Of a stretch of DNA of 64,000 bases, positions 26,726 to 35,291 are shown one piece after another. The DNA is from Chitinophaga sp. CF118 (GTDB taxonomy: Bacteria > Bacteroidota > Bacteroidia > Chitinophagales > Chitinophagaceae): NCBI RefSeq assembly GCF_900112615.1, contig NZ_FOMK01000008.1, forward strand, positions 64,011-128,010. Direction: 5' to 3'. The notes under the pieces are model-generated. The model made no database searches and was not told where the DNA came from. It saw nothing but the letters and a program-made list of their open reading frames with translations. The position numbers and the translations under genes are program-made. Position 1 is the stretch's first letter, and every line of letters begins with the position of its first letter.

Positions 26726-27517
26726 TTAAGGAAGAATTCTGTAGGTGTTGATATATTCTGCTACTTCTACCATTGGGGCAATCCAAATTTCCCGTTCATG
26801 ATCTTTCAGGAAATGGAGTAAAAGACTATGTTCTTTCAGCCCTACATTGAGGGCGTGCCCTCCGCCCACACCATGAAAAAGAAAGACGAGTAGGGTATGG
26901 GTACTCATGGCTTTCTGTACAAGGGCGATCATTTGCTCCGCCGTCTGGCCATTTATGCCAAAACAGTCAATATTATCGAGGTTTACTTTTTCAATAGAGT
27001 CCAGGGCAGAGCGAACACCTCTGGCGGCAACAAAATCATTGCGCAACCCTGCATAGAAAAAAGAGTCTTTGATGGTGAGATCGCCACAGGGATAAGCAAA
27101 TGTTCGCTTTGTTTTGCCGTCGATTGCTTGTAGCAGGGTATTGTTTATCCTGATTTCCGCGACAGCTCTGTTAACGGTATACTTGCTAAGGTCATAATCG
27201 GCTTGTACAAAACTGCGTCCTGGCAAACTGCCATCGCAGGGGTGAAATAAAGAATGATTTCCCAGTTCATGGCCGTGAAGGGCTGCTTTCCGCCACAACT
27301 CCATCCGGTTTGCTACAACAGGAGAGGAGCCGATCAGGTAGAAAGTAGCTTTTAAACCCAATGAGTCCAATACAGGCAACGCATTATCCAGATCTGCATC
27401 AATTGCATCGTCATAGGTTAATACCACAGCGCATTGTTTGTGATTCCATACATTGGCTTTCTGTGCGTGGCATGGTAAAGCTGACAGGAATGCCATCAGG
27501 CTAAATATTAGTCTCAT
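26726..27517 (-). CDS. NodB-type polysaccharide deacetylase, secreted
   Basis: Taking the ATG at 27515-27517 gives a 263-residue protein with a clean Sec signal (MRLIFSLMAFLSALPCHAQ). The NodB metal triad is visible: TYDDA with D36/D37, and the pair H88 and H92 in GNHSLFH. A later segment FAYPCGD matches the family's Pro-Cys motif region, and VFLFHGVGGG the last motif with its His. The family removes N- or O-acetyl groups from chitin, peptidoglycan or xylan. The exact substrate is unknown. It appears to be a single gene, ending 34 bases before the AraC gene. Confidence 0.88.
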   Translation of the reverse strand: MRLIFSLMAFLSALPCHAQKANVWNHKQCAVVLTYDDAIDADLDNALPVLDSLGLKATFYLIGSSPVVANRMELWRKAALHGHELGNHSLFHPCDGSLPGRSFVQADYDLSKYTVNRAVAEIRINNTLLQAIDGKTKRTFAYPCGDLTIKDSFFYAGLRNDFVAARGVRSALDSIEKVNLDNIDCFGINGQTAEQMIALVQKAMSTHTLLVFLFHGVGGGHALNVGLKEHSLLLHFLKDHEREIWIAPMVEVAEYINTYRILP

Positions 27518-27646
27518 AATTATAAAATTAGAATAAAGAAACAAATTGAGAAATATAATTTAACATCAAAAAGCCTGCGACAATATCCTTGCTCTTTTTT
27601 GTTTCTTTTTTGCGATCCTCTTGAAATTCTTTTTTGCACTCCATAA

Positions 27647-27695
27647 GTTACTTTGTTACTTCTAGGTTACTGTTACTTTTTGATATAAAGTTACT
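27647..27695 (+). promoter_or_regulatory. Cluster of five GTTACT direct repeats
   Basis: GTTACT occurs at 27647, 27655, 27666, 27672 and 27690, all on the plus strand, just upstream of the SDR gene. The last copy abuts the expected -33 region. This looks like a regulator-binding array for the SDR promoter. The regulator is unknown. Confidence 0.5.
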
Positions 27696-27714
27696 GAGAT
27701 ATACTTTGCTGATC

Positions 27715-27722
27715 TAACTTTG
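27715..27722 (+). promoter_or_regulatory. -7 promoter element of the SDR gene
   Basis: TAACTTTG matches TAnnTTTG and lies 28 bases before the ATG at 27750. Confidence 0.55.
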
Positions 27723-27749
27723 CTGGCAGGAATTAAATAAACAGAGAAA

Positions 27750-28520
27750 ATGAATAAATTAAAGAACAAAGTAGCAGTAATAACGGGAGGCAATAGTGGC
27801 ATTGGATTCGGTATTGCAGAAGCTCTCAAAAATGAAGGTGCAACCGGTACTATCACAGGAAGAAATCAGGTAACACTTGACCAATCCGCTAAGGAACTTG
27901 GAACAGGTTTTATAGGCATCAAAGGCGATGTAACAAAGATGGAAGATCTGGAACGGATTTTCAAAGATACCTTTGATAGGTTCGGTAAGATTGATACGGT
28001 AGTGGTCAATGCTGGCGGTATAGTAGATGGCAGCCCAATGGCAGCCATTACTGATGTTACAGAAGATAACTATGACCAGTATATGAACTTAAATTTGAAG
28101 AGTTCTTACTTTACTGTTCAAAAAGCACTTCCATATCTGAACGATGGGGCATCCATCATTCTCATTGGTTCCAGCGCAGCACACCGTGCAGCACCGGGAA
28201 TGACAATATATGGAGCAGCTAAAGCTGCGGTTATATCATTGGCTAAAGGTTTATCACTTGATTTGTTAGAAAGAAAAATTAGAGTAAACACATTGTCGCC
28301 CGGTTCTATTGATACACCAGTATTTGGAAAAATAGTACCGCAGGAACAGGTAGAACAGGTTAAACAAGTTTGGAAAGACTTAATTCCCGTAGGCAGAATG
28401 GGGCTGCCCTCTGAGATGGGGAAAGCCGCTGCTTTCCTTGCCTCTGACGATTCTTCCTTTATTGTAGGAACTGAAATCCTTTCAGACGGAGGTATGACAA
28501 ATATCAGCCTCATGAAATAA
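27750..28520 (+). CDS. Classical SDR family oxidoreductase
   Basis: This 256-residue cytoplasmic NAD(P)-dependent dehydrogenase has the cofactor motif TGGNSGIGFGIA (about residues 11-22), NAG in VVNAGGI, the catalytic Ser in IGSSAAHRAAPG and the YxxxK pair in YGAAKAAV, and the end motif SSFIVGTEILSDGGM. The 256-residue length is normal. The residue after the second sheet is followed by GRNQ, suggesting NADP preference. Substrate unknown. It is a single gene with its own promoter and terminator. Confidence 0.93.
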   Translation: MNKLKNKVAVITGGNSGIGFGIAEALKNEGATGTITGRNQVTLDQSAKELGTGFIGIKGDVTKMEDLERIFKDTFDRFGKIDTVVVNAGGIVDGSPMAAITDVTEDNYDQYMNLNLKSSYFTVQKALPYLNDGASIILIGSSAAHRAAPGMTIYGAAKAAVISLAKGLSLDLLERKIRVNTLSPGSIDTPVFGKIVPQEQVEQVKQVWKDLIPVGRMGLPSEMGKAAAFLASDDSSFIVGTEILSDGGMTNISLMK

Positions 28521-28528
28521 TTATTGAT

Positions 28529-28577
28529 AAACGGTAGAGTGCAGGCATTCTTGTTCCCTGTACTCTACCGTTTGTTT
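28529..28577 (+). terminator. Terminator of the SDR gene
   Basis: A 12-bp stem AAACGGTAGAGT (28529-28540) pairs with 28562-28573 and is followed by GTTTT. The loop contains GCAG/CTG, which can extend the stem. Confidence 0.75.
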
Positions 28578-28718
28578 TAAGATCAATTTCAGCAGGGAAT
28601 CTCTATTTGCATTCCAGGAACGGAATACTCTGTAATTCTTATAAGAGACTGCATCGGGACAGGTGATGATATACAAATCAGAAAAGAGCAGATGCTATTA
28701 ACTCTAAAGGAAAAAGGG

Positions 28719-28746
28719 GCTGTCATCAGGGACAGCAATTTTTTAT
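28719..28746 (+). terminator. Hairpin with T-run upstream of the YcaQ-like gene
   Basis: The stem GCTGTC / GACAGC with loop ATCAGG is followed by AATTTTTTATTT, ending 14 bases before the ATG at 28760. It is a factor-independent terminator or a leader attenuator. The preceding terminator at 28529 already ends the SDR transcript. Confidence 0.5.
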
Positions 28747-28759
28747 TTATCTTAGACTT

Positions 28760-29953
28760 ATGAGCCAGCTTATTCTCTCTCCCTCTCAAGCCCGAAAGAT
28801 TATTCTCCATGCCGCAGGACTATCTAAACGTGGGCAATTTGGAAAAGGCCCTGAGTCTGTTTACAAACTTATCGATCATCTGGGCTTTGTACAGATAGAT
28901 GCAAACTATGTTGTGGAGCGTGGGCATCACCTTATTATTGCCGCCCGTACGCCTGATTATAAACAGGAATGGCTGGAAGAACTGCAGGCAGATGGCAGAA
29001 TCTTTGAATTCTTCATTTCCGACGCAAGTTATATGCCAATGCATGACTTTCGCTTTTCTTTACTGGTAAAGGAAAACTTCAGGTTAAAGAGACCACTTTT
29101 GACACAGGCCGAGAGCAATTTAATGAATAATGTGCTGGACAGAATAGAACGGGACGGACCACTGACCGTAAAAGATTTTGATAATGACCGACGGGAAGCA
29201 AGTACCGGATGGTGGGACTGGCGCCCATCCAAGATTGCCCTGGAACGATTATACATGGATGGCAGCCTGATGACCACACGAAAGAAGGACTTCAATAAAA
29301 TATACGACCTGCCTTTAAATCTATTGCCGGATGATGTGGATATTACTATGCCTACACCAGAGGAGTTTGCCCGGCACGTGATAAGACGTTGTCTCAAATC
29401 GATGGGAATTGCCTATGTGAAAGAAATAAACTGGCGCGCCCGCAGGGTAAAGAAAAACTTAGTGAAACAGGAGATAATGAAGATGGTTGCTGAAGGGGAG
29501 GTTTGCCAGGTATCCATCGAAGGATTAAAAACAGCTCCCCTATACATGCTGCCAGTTTATAAGAACAAAAAAATTGAACTGAAGGATGATGTGTTTATTC
29601 TTTCGCCATTTGATCCCCTGAATGTGTTTCGGCATAGGTTAAAGGATTTTTTTGATTTCGATTACCAGATAGAATGTTTTGTGCCCGAGCCTAAACGCAA
29701 ATACGGTTATTTTTCATTACCTGTATTGGTAGGCGATACCTTTGTTGCCCGCATGGATTCAAAGGCCGACCGGAAGAAACGCATCTTAATCATTCACAAC
29801 CTCCATTTCGAACCGCTAAAACTAAGCAAACAGGAAATAGTCAAAATTGGGGATGCAATTAAAGCATTTGCTAAGTTCAATCAATGCGGGGAAATAGTGA
29901 TCAGCAAATCAAATAATAAAAAGTATTGGAAAGATATAAAAGAATGTTTTTAA
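28760..29953 (+). CDS. YcaQ/AlkX-like winged-helix DNA glycosylase (HTH_42)
   Basis: This 397-residue protein belongs to the HTH_42 family of YcaQ/AlkZ DNA glycosylases, which excise bulky alkylated bases and unhook interstrand crosslinks. The catalytic motif Q-x-D is seen as Q45-I-D47 (GFVQIDANYVVERGHHLII), which places it with the E. coli YcaQ-like (QxD) rather than the Streptomyces AlkZ-like (QxQ) branch. Other family features are GWWDWRPSKIALERLYMDG and the C-terminal LSPFDPL and YGYFSLPVLVGD. It appears to be a single gene. The repair role in this organism is inferred. Confidence 0.88.
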   Translation: MSQLILSPSQARKIILHAAGLSKRGQFGKGPESVYKLIDHLGFVQIDANYVVERGHHLIIAARTPDYKQEWLEELQADGRIFEFFISDASYMPMHDFRFSLLVKENFRLKRPLLTQAESNLMNNVLDRIERDGPLTVKDFDNDRREASTGWWDWRPSKIALERLYMDGSLMTTRKKDFNKIYDLPLNLLPDDVDITMPTPEEFARHVIRRCLKSMGIAYVKEINWRARRVKKNLVKQEIMKMVAEGEVCQVSIEGLKTAPLYMLPVYKNKKIELKDDVFILSPFDPLNVFRHRLKDFFDFDYQIECFVPEPKRKYGYFSLPVLVGDTFVARMDSKADRKKRILIIHNLHFEPLKLSKQEIVKIGDAIKAFAKFNQCGEIVISKSNNKKYWKDIKECF

Positions 29954-30262
29954 AATGCGCCATTTCTTTCTTTTATTGTAGAAGAAGTTGTCAGTTAGAG
30001 AATTACCGGATAATAAACACGATGGGTGTGATTATCACCATAGAAATATATCCTTGCCTGTCGCTGTAGCACTGCTATTAATTACACCTGCATTTCATTT
30101 CACCCCAAGCTTATTACACTTTACCCCAATTGCTCTTTCTTAACTAAACCTTTGTTGGGTTTCTGCGTCTATGAACCAAATCAGAAATTATAGCATACCG
30201 GGTGTAATTCAACCAGCCCGGTATCACCCTGTAACCAGATATTATTACTTAAACCAACAAAA
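29954..30262. other. Intergenic region upstream of the DUF3500 gene
   Basis: No gene is seen in these 309 bases. The only structure is the 8-bp inverted repeat ATACCGGG (30195-30202) / CCCGGTAT (30217-30224), which lies about 40 bases before the DUF3500 ATG and could be an operator or a leader hairpin. Confidence 0.5.
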
Positions 30263-31666
30263 ATGAAAAAAAACTTTTTATTGCTCTTTGCTACCGCATT
30301 ATTAACTACGGTAGTTATTAATGCCTGCAAGAAGGATACAAATGATAGTAGTACCACATCGGCTTCGATTACTGCATTAAGTTGTTCTTCGGTTACATTT
30401 TCTGATTCGGCTACAGCAGGTACGGCATACACCGGTACAGCTACCGTGCCTTATTCCGGCGGAAATGGGGCGACTTACAGTGCAGGTACTGCTATTAGTT
30501 CAACAGGTGTTACAGGGCTTACAGCTACTTTAGCGGCAGGAACATTGGCCAGCGGCTCCGGCAATCTTAGCTACACCATCAGCGGTACGCCATCGGACAG
30601 TGGTACAGCCTCCTTCGCTATCAGTTTCGGAGGTCAAAGCTGCACACTGGCATTAGCTGTGGACTCTGGAACTACGACTGCTACTACTACTGACTGTTCT
30701 TCAAAGACCGGTATTGACAAGGTGCTTTGCCTTATAAGTAATCTTGAGGCATCACTCAGTTCTACACAGCTGGCATCTTTGCAAACCAGCTATGCTTATT
30801 CTTACGCAATAAGATGGTCTAACTTCCCTGATGCTATTTATGGCAACAGGATAGGTTTGACGTTTGGCAATATGTCATCCGCGCAGATCGCTCTGGCAGA
30901 TTCATTATTAAAAGCAGTATCCGGAACCAGTACAAATGAGGGCTTCAGTGAGCTGATGCAATTGCTTGCTGCCGACAATTACCTGAGCGCTAATGGCGGT
31001 GGTAGCGATTATGGCCAGGCTAATTTCCATATTTGTATTTTGGGTACACCCTCTACAAGCGGTACTTTTGAAATTTATTTTGGCGGTCACCACACACAGC
31101 TTTCCAACACTTATATAAATGGAACGCTGGTAGGCGGTACTCCTTCTTTCAGAGGTGTAGAACCATGTGGCTATAGCGCTGGTACAACTTTCACTTACAA
31201 TGGTACAAGCATTGTACCTATGGATCAGGAAGGAACAGCATTATCGGCCCTGCTTACCGGACTTAGCAGCAGCAATTTAGCATCTGCTCTGCAAAGCAGC
31301 ACTTACAGTGATCTGGTTTGCGGTCCGCAAAAGGACTGGAGCTTCCCATCCACTTCAATAGGTGTTGCAGGTAGCAGCTTATCATCGTCTGAAAAAACAT
31401 TATTGTTAACTGCGATTAAAACGTATGTAGATGACATCGCAGATTCTTCATCTTTCATTACTACCTATACCAATGAGCTGTCTAGCACATATATAGCTTA
31501 TTCAGGCAGTACAGGCCTAAAAACAAAGTATGACTATATAAGGATCGATGGACCTCACGTATGGATCGAATACTCCGTTGGGGGTGGGGTAGTATTACCA
31601 AGCTATACACATCCGCATTCAGTTTGGAGAGATAAATCATACGACTACGGAGGAACTAAAAATTAA
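30263..31666 (+). CDS. DUF3500 domain lipoprotein
   Basis: This 467-residue lipoprotein has a signal ending at C22 (NACKKD), then a low-complexity Ser/Thr/Gly/Ala segment with two Ig-like strand patterns (about 30-135), and a DUF3500 domain (about 145-467). Recognisable family pieces are FEIYFGGHHTQLS, FRGVEP and the C-terminal RIDGPHVWIEY ... HPHSVWRDKSYDYGG. Conserved His residues (HH in FGGHH, THPH) could bind a metal, but no function is established for DUF3500. It is followed 90 bases later by the HupE/UreJ-type gene in the same direction. Confidence 0.85.
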   Translation: MKKNFLLLFATALLTTVVINACKKDTNDSSTTSASITALSCSSVTFSDSATAGTAYTGTATVPYSGGNGATYSAGTAISSTGVTGLTATLAAGTLASGSGNLSYTISGTPSDSGTASFAISFGGQSCTLALAVDSGTTTATTTDCSSKTGIDKVLCLISNLEASLSSTQLASLQTSYAYSYAIRWSNFPDAIYGNRIGLTFGNMSSAQIALADSLLKAVSGTSTNEGFSELMQLLAADNYLSANGGGSDYGQANFHICILGTPSTSGTFEIYFGGHHTQLSNTYINGTLVGGTPSFRGVEPCGYSAGTTFTYNGTSIVPMDQEGTALSALLTGLSSSNLASALQSSTYSDLVCGPQKDWSFPSTSIGVAGSSLSSSEKTLLLTAIKTYVDDIADSSSFITTYTNELSSTYIAYSGSTGLKTKYDYIRIDGPHVWIEYSVGGGVVLPSYTHPHSVWRDKSYDYGGTKN

Positions 31667-31697
31667 TTAGAGGCTATAGGTTTTATAGTGGGTATGA

Positions 31698-31732
31698 ATA
31701 ACTGCGCCTGGGAAACAGGCGCAGTTATGTTT
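31698..31732 (+). terminator. Hairpin between the DUF3500 and HupE/UreJ genes
   Basis: A perfect 13-bp stem (ATAACTGCGCCTG, 31698-31710, with 31716-31728) has a GGAAA loop but only a weak T-run after it. It may be a partial terminator or processing signal that sets different levels of the two genes. Confidence 0.55.
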
Positions 31733-31756
31733 ATCTGTGATTTAATTTGATCTTTT

Positions 31757-33040
31757 ATGAAGCGGTATATTTTAAACGCATTGCTGTTATTATCAGGCTT
31801 TTGCTCATTTGCACACCCAATGCCAAGCTCGGTTGTCACCCTGTCTGTCCTGGAGAACAGCATTACGGGCGAAGCGAAAATGCCTTTGCTTGATGTTGAA
31901 GGTGCCCTGAAAATGGAGGCAAACAATAACCTTGATATAAATACCCCATTTTTCAAAGAGTATTTTCGCCAGCATATCAAATCATACAACGGGCAGGAAC
32001 TATGGGCAACTACTATCGACAGCATAGGTACGGAAGATAATGTAGATGTAAATGTGGGAAACTATCGTGAAGTGATTGTATGGTTTACAATGGTCCCGCC
32101 AAAAGGGGGTAACCTCAGGAAATTTTTGTTTGACTACGATGTTATCGTTCACCAGATCATAACACACAGCATATTGGTATATCTGAAAAATGACTGGAAG
32201 AGTGGCCTGCATTCGGAAAATGCAGGAGAACCATTGGGGGTAATTGCAACCAATTTTAAGATCGGAAAATTTGAACCCCTCACCGTCAACCTTGAAAATG
32301 GTAGCTGGTGGAAAGGGTTTGAAAATATGCTGGATCTGGGAATGCAACATATTAAAGAAGGAACCGACCATTTATTGTTTTTAATTGTATTGCTGCTGCC
32401 TGCAACGCTAATGGTAAGGAATAAAAAATGGGCAAAATATGCCGGTACAAAATACAGCCTTACCCGGTTGTTTAAAATAGTTAGCGCATTTACTGTTGGG
32501 CATTCCATTACTTTGCTGATAGGTGCATTGGGCTGGTTCCGGCCACCAGCGCAGCCTATTGAAGTACTGATAGCTGTGTCGATCCTGGTTTCTGCTATTC
32601 ATGCTTTACGCCCCATTTTTCCCGGCAAAGAGTATTTTGTAGCCGGTGGCTTTGGACTGATCCACGGAATGGCATTTGCCACTGTGTTGTCTGGTATGGG
32701 ATTGGGCACACGCACACTGGCATTAAGCATACTCGGTTTCAACCTGGGAATCGAACTGATGCAGCTTTTCATTGTTGCACTTATCATTCCCTGGTTATTA
32801 TTATTAAGCCAAACACCTATGTACAGCCGGTTTCGTACCACGGCAGCGGTGGCCGCTGGTATTGTTTCCATTGCATGGATTGTGGAGCGCTGTACAGGTG
32901 TACCAAATTTCATCACTGGGCTTATTGCCGGCGCGTACCAATATGCAATATGGCTGATAGTGGCAATTGCCGTTTTCTCAATAGGTTGCTTTATATGGCA
33001 GAATAATGTAGTCAAGCTGCAGAAACAAATAGGTAAATAA
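31757..33040 (+). CDS. HupE/UreJ-type membrane protein
   Basis: This 427-residue protein has a signal peptide (about 1-19, SFAHP), a periplasmic N-terminal domain of about 175 residues, and a C-terminal membrane domain with about seven TM segments. The metal-transport motif of the HupE/UreJ group is present in modified form: H198-x5-D204-H205 (GMQHIKEGTDHLLFLIVLLLP, with Ile in place of the Pro that follows His), and H303 in FGLIHGMAFATVL. Relatives are linked to nickel or cobalt uptake. It lies just after the DUF3500 lipoprotein gene. The transported ion is inference. Confidence 0.85.
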   Translation: MKRYILNALLLLSGFCSFAHPMPSSVVTLSVLENSITGEAKMPLLDVEGALKMEANNNLDINTPFFKEYFRQHIKSYNGQELWATTIDSIGTEDNVDVNVGNYREVIVWFTMVPPKGGNLRKFLFDYDVIVHQIITHSILVYLKNDWKSGLHSENAGEPLGVIATNFKIGKFEPLTVNLENGSWWKGFENMLDLGMQHIKEGTDHLLFLIVLLLPATLMVRNKKWAKYAGTKYSLTRLFKIVSAFTVGHSITLLIGALGWFRPPAQPIEVLIAVSILVSAIHALRPIFPGKEYFVAGGFGLIHGMAFATVLSGMGLGTRTLALSILGFNLGIELMQLFIVALIIPWLLLLSQTPMYSRFRTTAAVAAGIVSIAWIVERCTGVPNFITGLIAGAYQYAIWLIVAIAVFSIGCFIWQNNVVKLQKQIGK

Positions 33041-33139
33041 TTTGGGGCAAAAACATAAGACGCACCTTATCTTATTAAAGTCTAATTTTGTTACATTATT
33101 TCGCATCTGGACTTGTTTGTCATAAAAAAATATTGAGAT

Positions 33140-34054
33140 TTGAGAAAGAAGGTTGTACATCCTGTAGTTATTAATTCAATATCCGAATTAAATCAAAACT
33201 TTGGCATTGTTCAAACACCGCATGCACTAATCAATATTATTGACCTGCAGGAACGCGATTGTGCTGATAATCAGGGACCTCTTGTTTTAAATCTCTTCTC
33301 TATCTGGATGAAAAAAGGGGTGAATGGCTATTTAGGTTATGGAGAAGGCCAGATAGATTTTGCGCATGGAACGTTGGTATTCATGTCGCCGGGACAAGTG
33401 CTATATCCCCATAATCATCGTCACACCGGGGGATGGGGCCTGATTTTTCATCCTGATTTATTAAAGGGTTATCCATTAGCCAAAACAATCAGGCAGTATG
33501 ATTTTTTTTCCTATTCTACAGATCAGGCATTGGGCGTAACACAGGAGGAAGAGCTTGCCATTGGAGCTATATTAAACAGTATTCAAAAAGAAACTAATGG
33601 TACCATTGACCAGTTTAGTCATGACGTTGTTATCTCTCAGCTGGAAGTTCTGTTAACTTATGCTAATCGTTTCTATCACCGGCAATTCACTAAAAAGAAG
33701 GAGGATAGGAAGGGTTTGCTGGAAAAAGTAGAGGAGTTGCTAATTAACTATCTGAACAGTGAACAGCTAGAGTTAAATGGTTTGCCAACAGTGAACTATT
33801 TAGCCCACGCATTGAGTGTATCGCCAAATCATCTCAGCGACCTGCTGAAAGAAAATACGGGCAAGAGTGCAAGTGAGCATATTGCTATAAATGTTATTGA
33901 GAAAGCAAAAGAACTTATTACAACAACTACACTTTCCGCAGGTGAAATTGCTTTTCACATGGGCTATCAACATTCACAGTCCTTTAGTAAGTTATTCAAG
34001 AAAAAAGTGGGCTGCTCACCTTTGGAGTATAGACAACGTTTCATCCGGCATTAA
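33140..34054 (+). CDS. AraC family transcriptional regulator (TTG start)
   Basis: This 304-residue protein has an N-terminal cupin-like sensor (about 30-130: FAHGTLVFMSPGQVLYPHNH) and a C-terminal AraC double HTH (about 205-300: VNYLAHALSVSPNHLSDLLKE, then AGEIAFHMGYQHSQSFSKLF, ending VGCSPLEYRQRF). The frame opens at TTG (33140) right after an in-frame TGA at 33134, and the first ATG comes only about 50 codons later inside the conserved sensor, so TTG is the probable start. It lies 194 bases before the oxidoreductase at 34249 and may control it. Confidence 0.9.
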   Translation: MRKKVVHPVVINSISELNQNFGIVQTPHALINIIDLQERDCADNQGPLVLNLFSIWMKKGVNGYLGYGEGQIDFAHGTLVFMSPGQVLYPHNHRHTGGWGLIFHPDLLKGYPLAKTIRQYDFFSYSTDQALGVTQEEELAIGAILNSIQKETNGTIDQFSHDVVISQLEVLLTYANRFYHRQFTKKKEDRKGLLEKVEELLINYLNSEQLELNGLPTVNYLAHALSVSPNHLSDLLKENTGKSASEHIAINVIEKAKELITTTTLSAGEIAFHMGYQHSQSFSKLFKKKVGCSPLEYRQRFIRH

Positions 34055-34248
34055 GAAATTCTCCATCCGCATCAATGATTAAGAGCGACTACAGAATTCC
34101 GTAGTTTGGCTACAGGCAAAATATATTTATTGCTGAGATTTACATCGTAATTCTTAATCATTATAGTATGAAATCAGAAAATGAGGATGCTGTAACTCAG
34201 CATAATAAAAGGAATCAATTTGAAAACAAAATAGACAGTACACAGGTG

Positions 34249-35244
34249 ATGAAGGCAATCCGGCTGCACAAGTTTGGTGGTGCTGAGGTGTTGCAATATG
34301 AGGAGGCTCCGCTTCCCGGGCTGAAGCCGGGTGAAGTGCTCATTCGTGTTCACGCGGTAGGCATCAATCCTCCTGATTGGTACCTGCGCGACGGCTATAA
34401 AATGCTTCCTCCTGAGTGGAGACCGCCAGTGCCTTTGCCCGTTATTCCGGGGTCGGACGTGTCGGGCGTTGTCGAGGCTATTGCCGGGGATGTGCAGGGC
34501 TTCTCCGTGGGCGATGAAGTTTTCGGTATGATTCGCTTTCCTAGCTTTGGAGAAAGCGCTGCCTATGCCGAATACGTCACTGCGCCAGCGTCGGACCTGG
34601 CACATAAACCTGCTGGTATCAATCACGTGCACGCAGCAGCAGCGCCAATGGCAGGTCTCACCGCGTGGCAGTTCCTGCTCGAACTAGGGCACGATGTACA
34701 GAACCCGCTTCAACCGGAGATGCATCGCCCGGTGCCACTCAAAGGCAAGAGGGTGCTCGTCAATGGTGCTGCAGGAGGCGTAGGGCACCTCGCGGTGCAG
34801 CTGGCTAAATGGAAGGGTGCGTACGTTATCGCGGTGGCATCGGGCAAGCATGAGTCGTTCCTGCGGGAGCTGGGTGCCGACGAATTCATCGACTACAAAA
34901 AGACACCTCCCGAAGACGTTGTACATGACGTTGATCTCGTTCTCGATACCCTCGGCGGTCCCACCACCGGTCGTTTCTTGCGCACGCTTAAGCGTGGCGG
35001 CGCTTTGTTCCCTGTGTTCTTAGGCTTCTCCGACGCTGAGGAGGCCGCGAAACTGGGCGTCACGGTATCTATGACCCAAGTACGCTCGAACGGCCCGCAA
35101 CTGGCAGAATTTGGGCACCTGCTCGATGCCGGGACGGTTCGCGTGGCCATCGACAGCACGTTCCCGCTTGCGGACGCACAAAAGGCGCACGAACGAGCTG
35201 CCCGTGGGCACATCCAGGGCAAAATCGTACTCACGGTTGTGTGA
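34249..35244 (+). CDS. NADP-dependent quinone-oxidoreductase-like MDR protein, GC-rich
   Basis: I use the ATG at 34249 (MKAIRLHKFGGAEVLQYEE, the standard opening of the family), preceded by AGGTG. The frame also runs back to an ATG at 34168 through AT-rich sequence. The 331-residue protein has the GroES-like domain (GEVLIRVHAVGINPPDWYLRDG ... IPGSDVSGVV) and a Rossmann domain with VLVNGAAGGVGHLAVQLAKW. No zinc ligands are evident, so it is a zinc-independent MDR enzyme. The gene is strikingly GC-rich: two lines that I counted (34681-34740 and 34921-34980) are 60 and 57 percent GC, against an AT-rich neighbourhood. This suggests horizontal transfer. Confidence 0.92.
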   Translation: MKAIRLHKFGGAEVLQYEEAPLPGLKPGEVLIRVHAVGINPPDWYLRDGYKMLPPEWRPPVPLPVIPGSDVSGVVEAIAGDVQGFSVGDEVFGMIRFPSFGESAAYAEYVTAPASDLAHKPAGINHVHAAAAPMAGLTAWQFLLELGHDVQNPLQPEMHRPVPLKGKRVLVNGAAGGVGHLAVQLAKWKGAYVIAVASGKHESFLRELGADEFIDYKKTPPEDVVHDVDLVLDTLGGPTTGRFLRTLKRGGALFPVFLGFSDAEEAAKLGVTVSMTQVRSNGPQLAEFGHLLDAGTVRVAIDSTFPLADAQKAHERAARGHIQGKIVLTVV

Positions 35245-35291
35245 GGAAGAACCCGGACAAGATATTTATTACTTCAATTTTCAACAACAAC

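Noticed and set aside
34168..34248. Longer form of the GC-rich oxidoreductase
   Set aside because: The added 27 codons are AT-rich and do not resemble the family N-terminus; ATG 34249 with AGGTG before it is preferred, though the longer form cannot be excluded.
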